A stretch of 64,000 bases of DNA from Rhodobacteraceae bacterium NBU2976 (lineage in GTDB: Bacteria > Pseudomonadota > Alphaproteobacteria > Rhodobacterales > Rhodobacteraceae). The position numbers were made by a program, and so were the translations under genes. The first letter of the stretch is position 1; each line of letters opens with the position of its first letter. The stretch spans positions 1,116,001 through 1,180,000 of the forward strand of contig JALPRQ010000001.1 of the NCBI GenBank assembly GCA_023630215.1, given 5' to 3'. Shown piece after piece: positions 16,407-24,285 of this stretch. The notes under the pieces were generated by a model. The model made no database searches. It worked only from the letters and a program-made list of their open reading frames with translations, and was not told where the DNA came from.

Positions 16407-17357
16407 ATGACCGACGTAGTCTATACCACCAAGGATCACGAAGCCGGATTCGGAGATTACTTCGAATTGTTGAAGCCGCGCGTGATGCGACTGGTGATCT
16501 TTACTGCTGCGGTTGGAATGCTGACAGCGCCCGGCGGTATACACCCGGTGATTGCTGTTGCAACGATCCTGTGTATCGCTGTCGGAGCGGGCGCATCCGG
16601 TGCCCTGAATATGTGGTGGGATTCGGATATTGACGCGGTGATGGGGCGCACAGTGAAACGTCCCATTCCCTCGGGTCGTGTCAGCCGGGACGAAGCGCTG
16701 GCCATCGGTGTGGCACTTTCTGTCGCGTCGGTGGTTATGCTGGGTCTGTTTGGCAATTTCCTGTCGGCGGGGCTGCTGGCCTTTACGATCTTCTTTTACG
16801 TCGTCATCTATTCGATGTGGTTGAAACGTTCGACCCCACAGAACATTGTGATCGGCGGCGCAGCAGGGGCTTTCCCGCCGATGATCGGTTGGGCTGTTGC
16901 AACAGGTGGAATCAGCATCGAAAGCGTTTTGATGTTCGCCCTGATCTTCGCTTGGACCCCTCCGCATTTCTGGGCGCTGGCACTGTTTCGCAACGAAGAT
17001 TACACCGCGGCCAATGTGCCGATGCTGCCCGTCACCAATGGTACGCGCGCCACACGCAACCATATTCTGGGGTATGCGCTGGTTCTGGCGCCGATTGCGC
17101 TGGCACCAGCATTCACACAAATTGGCGGGCCGGTTTACCTAATCCTGTCGCTTGGCTTGAACGCCTATCTGCTGCGCGGCGCCTTGGGGTTGTGGCGCCG
17201 GGATGACGCGGCGGCGGATAAGGACAGTTTCAAGGCGGAGAAATCCTTCTTCCTGTTTACAATCCTGTATCTGTTTCTGCACTTCACAGCCCTGTTGATC
17301 GAAGCGGCATTGAAAGCCGGGGGATTAACCCTTGGCAATTGGCCGGTCTGGTTCTGA
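16407..17357 (+). CDS. ctaB: Protoheme IX farnesyltransferase (heme O synthase)
   Basis: UbiA-family membrane prenyltransferase of 316 residues that converts heme B to heme O, the precursor of heme A for the oxidase. It has about nine hydrophobic segments and the two aspartate-rich prenyl-diphosphate motifs: NMWWDSDIDAVMGRTVKRP and the second loop TPPHFWALALFRNEDY. The upstream gap to coxB is 31 bases; its stop overlaps the next start by one base (TGATG). Function is well supported by motifs and context. Confidence 0.96.
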   Translation: MTDVVYTTKDHEAGFGDYFELLKPRVMRLVIFTAAVGMLTAPGGIHPVIAVATILCIAVGAGASGALNMWWDSDIDAVMGRTVKRPIPSGRVSRDEALAIGVALSVASVVMLGLFGNFLSAGLLAFTIFFYVVIYSMWLKRSTPQNIVIGGAAGAFPPMIGWAVATGGISIESVLMFALIFAWTPPHFWALALFRNEDYTAANVPMLPVTNGTRATRNHILGYALVLAPIALAPAFTQIGGPVYLILSLGLNAYLLRGALGLWRRDDAAADKDSFKAEKSFFLFTILYLFLHFTALLIEAALKAGGLTLGNWPVWF

Positions 17358-17527
17358 TGGCGGAACTTGGCAAAACCCACGAACTCCACAAGCGCCGCCT
17401 GGGACGCAATACAGGGGTTGCGCTGCTTCTGGGGTTGTTTGTGGTGCTTAGCATTGCCGTCAGCGTCGTGAAAATCGGCAATTCCAACAGCGAACTCGAG
17501 AACGCAACAGAGGAGGCAAGTGAATGA
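17357..17527 (+). CDS. Small single-helix protein of the cytochrome oxidase cluster (CoxF-like)
   Basis: Protein of 56 residues with a basic N terminus (HELHKRRLGRN), one membrane helix (GVALLLGLFVVLSIAVSVVKI, given here across residues of about 19-39) and an acidic tail. Its start codon overlaps the ctaB stop (TGATG) and its stop overlaps ctaG (ATGA). Such a short gene is regularly found between ctaB and ctaG in Rhodobacteraceae and Paracoccus and is often annotated as a CoxF-type assembly protein. Its molecular role is not established by the sequence. Confidence 0.8.
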   Translation: MAELGKTHELHKRRLGRNTGVALLLGLFVVLSIAVSVVKIGNSNSELENATEEASE

Positions 17528-18108
17528 GTGAACGCTCCAACCGCAAAGTTGTCACCCCGTTGGTCGGGATTGTCCTGTTCATGGGGGCGTTGGCCTTTGC
17601 GTCCAAACCCCTTTATACCTTGTTCTGCGCCGTCACCGGTTATGGCGGGACGCCAGCGGTCGCGACCAATGCGGGCGAAGAAATCCTGGATCAGACCATC
17701 ACGGTTCGGTTCGATGCCTCGCTAGAGCGGGGAATGCCCTGGACTTTCAAGCCGGTCGAACACAAGATTGACATTCGCATCGGCGAAGTCGGTCTGGCCT
17801 TTTACGAAGCACATAACCCGACCGATCGCCCAATTGCGGGTCAGGCCGGATATAATGTTGCCCCGTTCAGCGCCGGTGAATTTTTCACCAAGATCGACTG
17901 TTTCTGCTTCACCGAACAGGTGTTGGAGCCGGGAGAGACAGTGTTAATGCCCGTCACCTTCTATGTGGACCCGTCCATTGTTGACGATCTTGACGGGCGC
18001 TACATAAATTCGATCACGCTTAGCTATACATTCTTCGAAATCGACCTGCCCGAAGGCTATGTCAGTGCCGACGTGCTGGACGACGTCAATGAAACCGCGC
18101 TAAACTAG
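17524..18108 (+). CDS. ctaG: Cytochrome c oxidase copper-insertion protein CtaG (Cox11)
   Basis: Copper chaperone of 194 residues for the CuB site of subunit I. It has an N-terminal membrane anchor (residues about 12-32, VGIVLFMGALAFASKPLY), a conserved Cys in YTLFCAVTGYGGT and the copper-binding CFCF motif in KIDCFCFTEQ, followed by the GETVLMPVTFYVDP block. It overlaps the small CoxF-like gene by four bases and precedes coxC by 30 bases. Length and motifs are those of the alphaproteobacterial Cox11 family. Confidence 0.96.
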   Translation: MSERSNRKVVTPLVGIVLFMGALAFASKPLYTLFCAVTGYGGTPAVATNAGEEILDQTITVRFDASLERGMPWTFKPVEHKIDIRIGEVGLAFYEAHNPTDRPIAGQAGYNVAPFSAGEFFTKIDCFCFTEQVLEPGETVLMPVTFYVDPSIVDDLDGRYINSITLSYTFFEIDLPEGYVSADVLDDVNETALN

Positions 18109-18138
18109 CGCCAAGTGTCACAATAAAGGACCTGAATA

Positions 18139-18930
18139 ATGGCACATGCAAAAAACCATGATTACCACATCCTCAGCCCAAGCCCGTGGCCGCTGGTCGG
18201 GGCCATCAGCGCGTTTGTCATGCTGTTTGGCGCTGTTTTGTGGATTTCGCCGCAACTGCAAAGCAACCAACCTTGGGTGTTCTTGATCGGCTTGGCCGGT
18301 GTCCTTTACACCATGTATGCTTGGTGGTCAGACGTGGTTGAAGAAGCACAGCAGGGCGATCACACACCCGTTGTCAAAATCGGTCTGCGCTACGCTGTTA
18401 TTCTGTTCATTACCTCCGAGGTATTCTTTTTCGTCGCGTGGTTCTGGTCATTCTTCAAGCACGCGCTTTATCCGATGGATGGCGTTTGGCCCCCAGAAGG
18501 AATTCATACGTTCGATCCCTGGCATTTGCCGCTGATCAACACGCTGATCCTGTTGTGTTCAGGGGCCGCGGCCACTTGGGCGCACCATGCCATCGCGCAT
18601 GACAATGATCGCAAAGCGCTGGTTCAAGGGCTGACGCTGGCGGTTTTGCTGGGCGTCCTTTTCACGATTTTCCAGGTCTATGAATATAGCCATGCGGAAT
18701 TCGGGTTCTCGGGGAATATTTATGGTCCGAACTTCTTCATGGCGACCGGCTTCCACGGGTTTCATGTGATCATCGGGACGATCTTCTTGGCGGTTTGCCT
18801 GTTCCGCGCCCTGAAGGGCCATTTCACCCCCGAAGCCCATATCGGATTCGAGGCGGCCGCCTGGTACTGGCACTTCGTTGACGTTGTGTGGCTGTTCCTG
18901 TTTGCGGCCGTTTACATCTGGGGTGGCTGA
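18139..18930 (+). CDS. coxC: Cytochrome c oxidase subunit III
   Basis: Seven-helix membrane subunit of aa3 oxidase, 263 residues. Recognisable blocks are [11 protein letters not shown] at the N terminus, [52 protein letters not shown] and the C-terminal [16 protein letters not shown]. The conserved glutamate of the lipid/O2 path region is in TSEVFFF. Ribosome site AAAGGACC precedes the ATG. A terminator follows at 18970. Confidence 0.97.
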   Translation: MAHAKNHDYHILSPSPWPLVGAISAFVMLFGAVLWISPQLQSNQPWVFLIGLAGVLYTMYAWWSDVVEEAQQGDHTPVVKIGLRYAVILFITSEVFFFVAWFWSFFKHALYPMDGVWPPEGIHTFDPWHLPLINTLILLCSGAAATWAHHAIAHDNDRKALVQGLTLAVLLGVLFTIFQVYEYSHAEFGFSGNIYGPNFFMATGFHGFHVIIGTIFLAVCLFRALKGHFTPEAHIGFEAAAWYWHFVDVVWLFLFAAVYIWGG

Positions 18931-18969
18931 ACCAGAAATGGCAGACACAGGTCCGTCTGCTTGAATTTG

Positions 18970-18996
18970 ACGCGAGTCCTAAGGGGCTCGCGTTTT
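18970..18996 (+). terminator. Intrinsic terminator after coxC
   Basis: ACGCGAG...CC (18970-18979) pairs with GG...CTCGCGT (18984-18993, one bulged T), followed by TTTT. It is preceded by a second hairpin, GCAGAC / GTCTGC (18941-18960). The next gene starts 23 bases downstream, so some transcripts may read through. Confidence 0.75.
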
Positions 18997-19018
18997 CTGT
19001 TTCAAATGGGGGTCCAGA

Positions 19019-19474
19019 ATGTCCGAGAGATTTCTGCTGATTAATCCGGTCAAAGGGTATGTCTTCCCGTTTTCTGCGCGCGGACTTACCTATATTCCGG
19101 GACCGATCACGCAGTTTTTGGAACGGGCGCAAGGCGACATTTTTCTGGACGGAACTGGTGCATTGCTGAAGATCACAAATGCCGTCCCCACCCGCACCGG
19201 AATTGGCACCACGGTGAAACTGGCGCTAAAATTACCCGTCAGAGGAGAGATCAAACTCGCGCCCGTGGACATGGAATTTTCGGCATATAAAGACGCGCTG
19301 ATCGCATCGCTACGACGCACACGCGAAACCCATCAAGACCACGATGAAACCTGGTGGCTGTTGGTTGACCCGATTGACGAGGTTATCACCAAAGTGAATT
19401 CAACCCGCAGCCTTGCGGATCTATACGCCATCATGGAATTCCCCGCGGACGAAGATTGTTTGGACCTGTTATGA
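19019..19474 (+). CDS. Unknown protein between coxC and surf1
   Basis: Soluble protein of 151 residues with no signal peptide or membrane helix; I do not recognise the family. Visible features are an N-terminal block FLLINPVKGYVFPFSARGL, a middle stretch of alternating hydrophobic residues suggesting beta strands (TVKLALKLPVRGEIKLAPVD), and an acidic C terminus (EFPADEDCLDLL). Its stop overlaps the surf1 start by four bases (ATGA), so it is translationally coupled to an oxidase assembly gene. A role near the oxidase is inference from position only. Confidence 0.75.
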   Translation: MSERFLLINPVKGYVFPFSARGLTYIPGPITQFLERAQGDIFLDGTGALLKITNAVPTRTGIGTTVKLALKLPVRGEIKLAPVDMEFSAYKDALIASLRRTRETHQDHDETWWLLVDPIDEVITKVNSTRSLADLYAIMEFPADEDCLDLL

Positions 19475-20136
19475 CCCGCAAAATGATTGTGCCCCTGCTG
19501 TTTGGTATCCTTGGCGCGGTGCTATTCACCACGTTGGGATTTTGGCAATTGCAGCGCCTGCAATGGAAAGAAGGTATTCTGGCCGAGATTGATGCGCGCT
19601 TGGCGGCTAACCCCGTGGCGCTTCCGGACACTGTGACCGAGGCGGATGATGAATATCGACGCGTGGTCGTGTCCGGCACGGTTGACGCTGGCGAAGCTTA
19701 TGTTCTGTCGACCCAAGGACGGGCGGTTTACCGGGTGATCGTGCCGATGACGCTGACCGATGGACGCCGTATATTGGCGGAACTGGGCGTCATCCCGGCC
19801 GAAGGTCAACTGCGCGGTCGCCCAACCGGGGCCCTGAACGGCTCCGGTTACCTGATGTGGCCGGATGAAGTGGACAGCTACACGCCAGAAGTCGATCTTG
19901 CCTCTAAAACATGGTTTGCGCGCGATGTTTCGGCATTGGCACAAGTGCTGCAAACCGAACCTGTTCTGGTGGTTCTGACCGAAGGGGATAATCTGGCCGG
20001 GATCACCCCGTCCGAGGTCTCGATCCGCATCTCCAACCGGCATCTGGAATATGTTTTCACCTGGTTCGGCTTTGCGATTATCTGGATCGGGATGACAGGG
20101 CTGTATCTTTGGCGTATCAAGCGCCGACCTGAGTGA
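19471..20136 (+). CDS. SURF1 family cytochrome oxidase assembly protein
   Basis: Inner-membrane assembly factor of 221 residues, involved in heme A delivery to subunit I. It has the family layout of an N-terminal helix (MIVPLLFGILGAVLFTTLGFWQ region, about 4-24), a periplasmic domain and a C-terminal helix (YVFTWFGFAIIWIGMTGLYLW region). Marks are LGFWQLQRLQWKE near the N terminus and RHLEYVFTWF near the C terminus. I chose the ATG at 19471, which overlaps the upstream stop (ATGA), over an in-frame TTG five codons earlier. Confidence 0.92.
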   Translation: MTRKMIVPLLFGILGAVLFTTLGFWQLQRLQWKEGILAEIDARLAANPVALPDTVTEADDEYRRVVVSGTVDAGEAYVLSTQGRAVYRVIVPMTLTDGRRILAELGVIPAEGQLRGRPTGALNGSGYLMWPDEVDSYTPEVDLASKTWFARDVSALAQVLQTEPVLVVLTEGDNLAGITPSEVSIRISNRHLEYVFTWFGFAIIWIGMTGLYLWRIKRRPE

Positions 20137-20150
20137 ATCGGAAAGTTTCT

Positions 20151-21542
20151 ATGCGCTATATTTCGACCCGCGGCCAAGCCCCTGTTTTGTCGTTTGAGGA
20201 GGCCATGCTGACCGGCCTTGCCCGCGATGGCGGCTTGTATGTTCCCGAAAGCTGGCCGCAAATGTCGGCGGATGACATCGCAACGCTTGCGGGCCTGTCT
20301 TACGAGGAAACCGCCTTTCGCGTGATGAAACCCTTCATCGGCGACACATTCGGCGATGATGAGTTCCGCGCCATCATTGATCGCGCCTATGCCAGCTTTC
20401 ACCACGTCGCCCGCTGTCCGATTGTGCAGACGGGGCCAAATGATTTCCTGCTGGAACTCCACCACGGCCCGACGCTGGCGTTCAAAGATGTCGCCATGCA
20501 GTTGATCGGTCAGATGTTCGAAGCCGCGCTGAAACGGCGGGGCGAGAGTATTACGATTGTTGGGGCCACGTCCGGCGATACCGGGTCCGCGGCGATCGAG
20601 GCTTTCAAGGGGCTGGACAACGTCAACGTCTTCATCATGTATCCGCATGGCCGCGTGTCCGAAGTTCAGCGCCGGCAGATGACAACGCCGTCTGAAAGCA
20701 ACATTCATGCGCTGGCGGTGGATGGCGATTTCGACGATTGTCAGGCGCGCCTGAAAGATATGTTCAACGATTTCACCTTCCGCGACGAAGTGAAACTCGC
20801 GGGGGTCAATTCGATTAACTGGGGCCGCGTGTTGGCGCAGGTGGTGTATTATTTCACCTCTGCCGTAAGCCTCGGTGCCCCACATCGCAAGATCAGCTTC
20901 ACCGTGCCCACCGGGAATTTTGGGGACATTTTTGCAGGCTATGTGGCCAAACGCATGGGCCTGCCCGTCGACCGCTTGGTGATTGCCACGAACCAGAATG
21001 ACATTCTGCACCGCACGATTGCCTCGGGTGATCATGCGAAAACGGGGGTAACGCCCTCGATCAGCCCGTCGATGGACATTCAGGTGTCCTCGAATTTCGA
21101 ACGTCTGTTGTTTGACGTCTATGACCGCGAGGGTGACGCGGTGACGCAGCTGATGGATGACCTGAAGGACAAGGGCGCATTCACCCTATCACAGGGGGCG
21201 CTGGGACGCTTGCGCGAGGAATTTGATTCCGGACGCGCGTCCGAGGAAGAAACCGCCGCCACCATCACCCGCACCGCGCAAACCACGGGGCAAATCGTCT
21301 GCCCGCACACAGCCGTTGGCCTGAAGGTGGCCGCTGAACAGCGGGGGGATAAAGCAACGCCGATGGTCACCCTTGCCACCGCCCACGCGGCCAAGTTTCC
21401 TGACGCGGTCGAAAAGGCCTCCGGCCAGCACCCGGCGCTGCCGCCCCACATGGCCGATCTGTTTGATCGCCCCGAGCGTATTACCCGTGTCGCCAACGAC
21501 CTTTCCGCCATCGAAACCCTGATCCGCGAGCGCCTGTCATGA
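20151..21542 (+). CDS. thrC: Threonine synthase
   Basis: Pyridoxal-phosphate enzyme of 463 residues that makes threonine from O-phosphohomoserine. It starts with the typical MRYISTRGQAP at the ATG at 20151 (GGAAAG upstream); an in-frame GTG six codons earlier overlaps the surf1 stop and is less likely. The PLP lysine is in HGPTLAFKDVAMQ, and the phosphate-binding block is ATSGDTGSAAIEAF. PTGNFGDIFAGYVAKRMG is also family-typical. It overlaps the next gene by four bases. The surf1-thrC-M16 order is common in alphaproteobacteria. Confidence 0.97.
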   Translation: MRYISTRGQAPVLSFEEAMLTGLARDGGLYVPESWPQMSADDIATLAGLSYEETAFRVMKPFIGDTFGDDEFRAIIDRAYASFHHVARCPIVQTGPNDFLLELHHGPTLAFKDVAMQLIGQMFEAALKRRGESITIVGATSGDTGSAAIEAFKGLDNVNVFIMYPHGRVSEVQRRQMTTPSESNIHALAVDGDFDDCQARLKDMFNDFTFRDEVKLAGVNSINWGRVLAQVVYYFTSAVSLGAPHRKISFTVPTGNFGDIFAGYVAKRMGLPVDRLVIATNQNDILHRTIASGDHAKTGVTPSISPSMDIQVSSNFERLLFDVYDREGDAVTQLMDDLKDKGAFTLSQGALGRLREEFDSGRASEEETAATITRTAQTTGQIVCPHTAVGLKVAAEQRGDKATPMVTLATAHAAKFPDAVEKASGQHPALPPHMADLFDRPERITRVANDLSAIETLIRERLS

Positions 21543-22801
21543 GCCGCGTGCAAACACACACGCTGGCGAACGGGTTCCGGATTGTAACGGAACACATGCC
21601 GTCCTTACGCTCGGCCACGCTGGGCGTTTGGGTGGATGCGGGGGCGCGGCATGAACGCGTGGAGCAGAATGGCATCGCCCATTTTCTGGAACATATGGCG
21701 TTCAAGGGGACGGAGACGCGCAGTTCGCTGGATATTGCCGAGGCCATCGAAAATGTCGGCGGCTATATAAACGCCTATACCAGTCGCGAAAATACAGCCT
21801 ATTACGCCCGCGTATTGGCCGAGGATGTGCCACTGGCGCTGGATGTGATTTCTGACATACTGACCCACCCGACGTTTGATCCGCGCGAGATCGAGGTGGA
21901 GCGCGGGGTGATCCTGTCCGAAATCGGCCAAAGCTTTGACACGCCCGACGACATAATTTTCGACTGGCTACAGGAAACCGCCTTCCCGGATCAGCCGATG
22001 GGCCGTCCGATTCTTGGCCCCGCCGAACGGGTCCGTGCCTTCGCGCGTGATGATCTGTCCGGATTCGTCGACAGCCATTATGGCCCCGAACAGATGATCC
22101 TGTCCGCGGCGGGCGGTATCGACCATGACCGCATCGTGCGCGAGGCGGAAAAACAATTCGGCCACCTGACGCCTCGAAACCCGCCTGCCGCCCCTGCGGC
22201 CAATTTCGCCGGCGGCGAGCGGCGCGAGGTGAAGGATCTGGAGCAAGCCCATTTCACTCTGGCGTTCGAGGCGCCCAGTTGGCGTGACCCGAATATCTAT
22301 GTCAGTCAGATTTTCTCGACCGCTTTAGGTGGCGGCATGTCCTCGCGGCTATTTCAGGAAGCCCGGGAAAAACGCGGGCTTTGCTATACGATTTTTGCGC
22401 AAGCCGGGGCGCATGAGGATACCGGTATGTTGACCATCTATGCCGGGACGGGCGGCGATCAAATCGCTGACCTCGCCAATGTCACGATTGACGAAATCAA
22501 ACGCGCCGCTGACGATATGTCGGACGCCGAAATTGACCGCGCCCGTCAGCAAATGAAAGCTGGGCTGCTGATGGGGCTGGAAAATCCTTCGGCCCGGGCA
22601 GAACGGCAAGCGCGGTTGCTGTCGATATGGGGGAAGGTCGCGACCTTGGATGAAACGATTGCCAAGATCGACGATGTGACAACGGAAAAAGTGCGCGCCT
22701 ATGCCGCCACGCTCTGCCAATCGGCTGCAGCAATGGCGCTATACGGTCCCGTTGCGCAGGCCCCTGAACTCGACCTTCTGCGCACCCGATTGGCGGCGTA
22801 A
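21539..22801 (+). CDS. M16 family zinc peptidase (processing-peptidase-like)
   Basis: Zinc metallopeptidase of 420 residues related to the mitochondrial processing peptidase beta subunit. The inverted zinc motif HxxEH is His48-x-x-Glu51-His52 (AHFLEHMAFKGT), and the distal ligand Glu lies in the REIEVERGVILSEI block. The glycine-rich strand GGGMSSRLFQEAREKRGLCY is family-typical. It is coupled to thrC (ATGA). Its physiological substrate in bacteria is not known from sequence. Confidence 0.93.
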   Translation: MSRVQTHTLANGFRIVTEHMPSLRSATLGVWVDAGARHERVEQNGIAHFLEHMAFKGTETRSSLDIAEAIENVGGYINAYTSRENTAYYARVLAEDVPLALDVISDILTHPTFDPREIEVERGVILSEIGQSFDTPDDIIFDWLQETAFPDQPMGRPILGPAERVRAFARDDLSGFVDSHYGPEQMILSAAGGIDHDRIVREAEKQFGHLTPRNPPAAPAANFAGGERREVKDLEQAHFTLAFEAPSWRDPNIYVSQIFSTALGGGMSSRLFQEAREKRGLCYTIFAQAGAHEDTGMLTIYAGTGGDQIADLANVTIDEIKRAADDMSDAEIDRARQQMKAGLLMGLENPSARAERQARLLSIWGKVATLDETIAKIDDVTTEKVRAYAATLCQSAAAMALYGPVAQAPELDLLRTRLAA

Positions 22802-22802
22802 C

Positions 22803-23381
22803 ATGCTTCGCCTGCGGTCCCCCCGGATCAAGACCGAACGGTTGATCCTGCGCATGCCCGAGATGAAGGATTTTGACGCATGGCTGAAAGTGCGTCACCA
22901 ATCCGAAGCGTTTCTTGCGCCATGGGAGCCGGTGCGATCCACCGAATACCTGTCCCTCAAAGGGTATCGTAACCGTATCCATTGGGGGCGCCGCGCCTAT
23001 CGCGAGAATCGTGGCCTACCCTTGTTCCTGATCCGGCGACAGGATGGTCAGATATTGGGCGGCATCAATCTGGACAATGTTCAGCAAGGTGTCTCGAAAT
23101 CCTGCACAGTTGGCTACTGGATGGGTGAACCTTTCGCAGGCTTGGGCTATATGGGTGAAGCCCTGCCAGCCGTCGTGGAGTTTGCATTCGAACGTATGGA
23201 TATCAGCCGTGTTCAGGCAGGGACATTGCCGGAAAACCGGGCCTCGCGCGGGTTGTTGGTAAAAAGCGGATTTCACGAGGAAGGCTTGGCACAGGCCTAT
23301 TTGCAAATAGCCGGAAAGTGGCGGGATCATGTGCTCTATTCGCGTCTGGCCCCCGACCGTACGGACCCGACCAACAGCTGA
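22803..23381 (+). CDS. GNAT acetyltransferase, RimJ/RimL type
   Basis: N-acetyltransferase of 192 residues. It begins MLRLRSPRIKTERLILRMP, typical of the RimJ/RimL ribosomal-protein acetyltransferase group, and has the acetyl-CoA site region in YWMGEPFAGLGYMGEALPAV and the RASRGLLVKSGF block. I chose the ATG at 22803, one base past the stop of the M16 gene; longer in-frame extensions lie inside that gene. Likely targets are protein N termini, but the substrate is not shown. Confidence 0.88.
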   Translation: MLRLRSPRIKTERLILRMPEMKDFDAWLKVRHQSEAFLAPWEPVRSTEYLSLKGYRNRIHWGRRAYRENRGLPLFLIRRQDGQILGGINLDNVQQGVSKSCTVGYWMGEPFAGLGYMGEALPAVVEFAFERMDISRVQAGTLPENRASRGLLVKSGFHEEGLAQAYLQIAGKWRDHVLYSRLAPDRTDPTNS

Positions 23382-23448
23382 TCGCTTTTTTGTGAGGCCG
23401 CGTTTTGCCGATATCATGGTATCATGACGGCAAACGGAGGGCCAAGCA

Positions 23449-24264
23449 TTGCGACGACTGATATCAACCGCATTTCTTCTGCTTCTGGGGATCCCGGCAG
23501 GGGCCGCAACGATCCCAAGTCATTGCGTGGCCCTGTCCGATAGCGGAATGATTCAGCGTGCCGCCCTGAATGATCGGGAACCCTTTGATGACGAAACCGT
23601 GCGCATTCACTATATTGATCACGCGACTTTCATCATCGAATTGTCAGACGGAACAACCGTGGCAACCGATTATACAGGGTTTCTGGGGCGCGAGTTCGCC
23701 CCCGACGTGGTGACGATGAATTTCGCCCATACCAGCCATTGGACGGACAATATTCCCGAGGGGACACAACATGTTTTGCGCGGTTGGGGAAGCGGAGGGT
23801 ATGCGGCAAATTTCTTTCTAGAGCTGGAAAACCTGACGATCCGCAACGTTCCCACGGATATCCGCAACGCTTTTGGCAGCCAGGTGCCGGACGGCAATTC
23901 GATTTTCATTTTTGAAAGCGCGGGACTGTGTATCGGCCATTTGGGCCATTTGCATCATGAACCAACAGACGCGCAATATGCCCGCATCGGCCGATTGGAT
24001 GTGGTGATGGTGCCGGTCGACGGTTCTACCACCATGAGTCAGGAAGCAATGATCCGTGTAATGGAAAGGTTCCAAGCGCGCATCGTTATCCCAATGCATT
24101 GGTTTGGCGTGAACAATGTTGAACGTTTTATCCGTAACATGCCCGATTTTGAATCCGAATTGTGGGAGACCAACTATATCGATGTGTCGCTTCGAAACCT
24201 TCCCAGCGAGCCAACGATTGTCGTGATCCCACCCGAACTGCTGAAACCGGTTGAAGGCAACTGA
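23449..24264 (+). CDS. Secreted metallo-beta-lactamase-fold hydrolase (UlaG-like)
   Basis: Periplasmic protein of 271 residues with a signal peptide (MRRLISTAFLLLLG to GAA). Metallo-hydrolase marks include YIDHATFIIEL, a variant metal motif HTSHWTDN, CIGHLGHLHH, VPVDGS and a late histidine in IPMHWFG. This resembles the UlaG-like branch rather than true beta-lactamases. The start is a TTG at 23449 with a clear ACGGAGGG eight bases upstream; no in-frame ATG is available. Substrate unknown. Confidence 0.8.
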   Translation: MRRLISTAFLLLLGIPAGAATIPSHCVALSDSGMIQRAALNDREPFDDETVRIHYIDHATFIIELSDGTTVATDYTGFLGREFAPDVVTMNFAHTSHWTDNIPEGTQHVLRGWGSGGYAANFFLELENLTIRNVPTDIRNAFGSQVPDGNSIFIFESAGLCIGHLGHLHHEPTDAQYARIGRLDVVMVPVDGSTTMSQEAMIRVMERFQARIVIPMHWFGVNNVERFIRNMPDFESELWETNYIDVSLRNLPSEPTIVVIPPELLKPVEGN

Positions 24265-24285
24265 CAGCTGTGCTCTGACTGGTAT

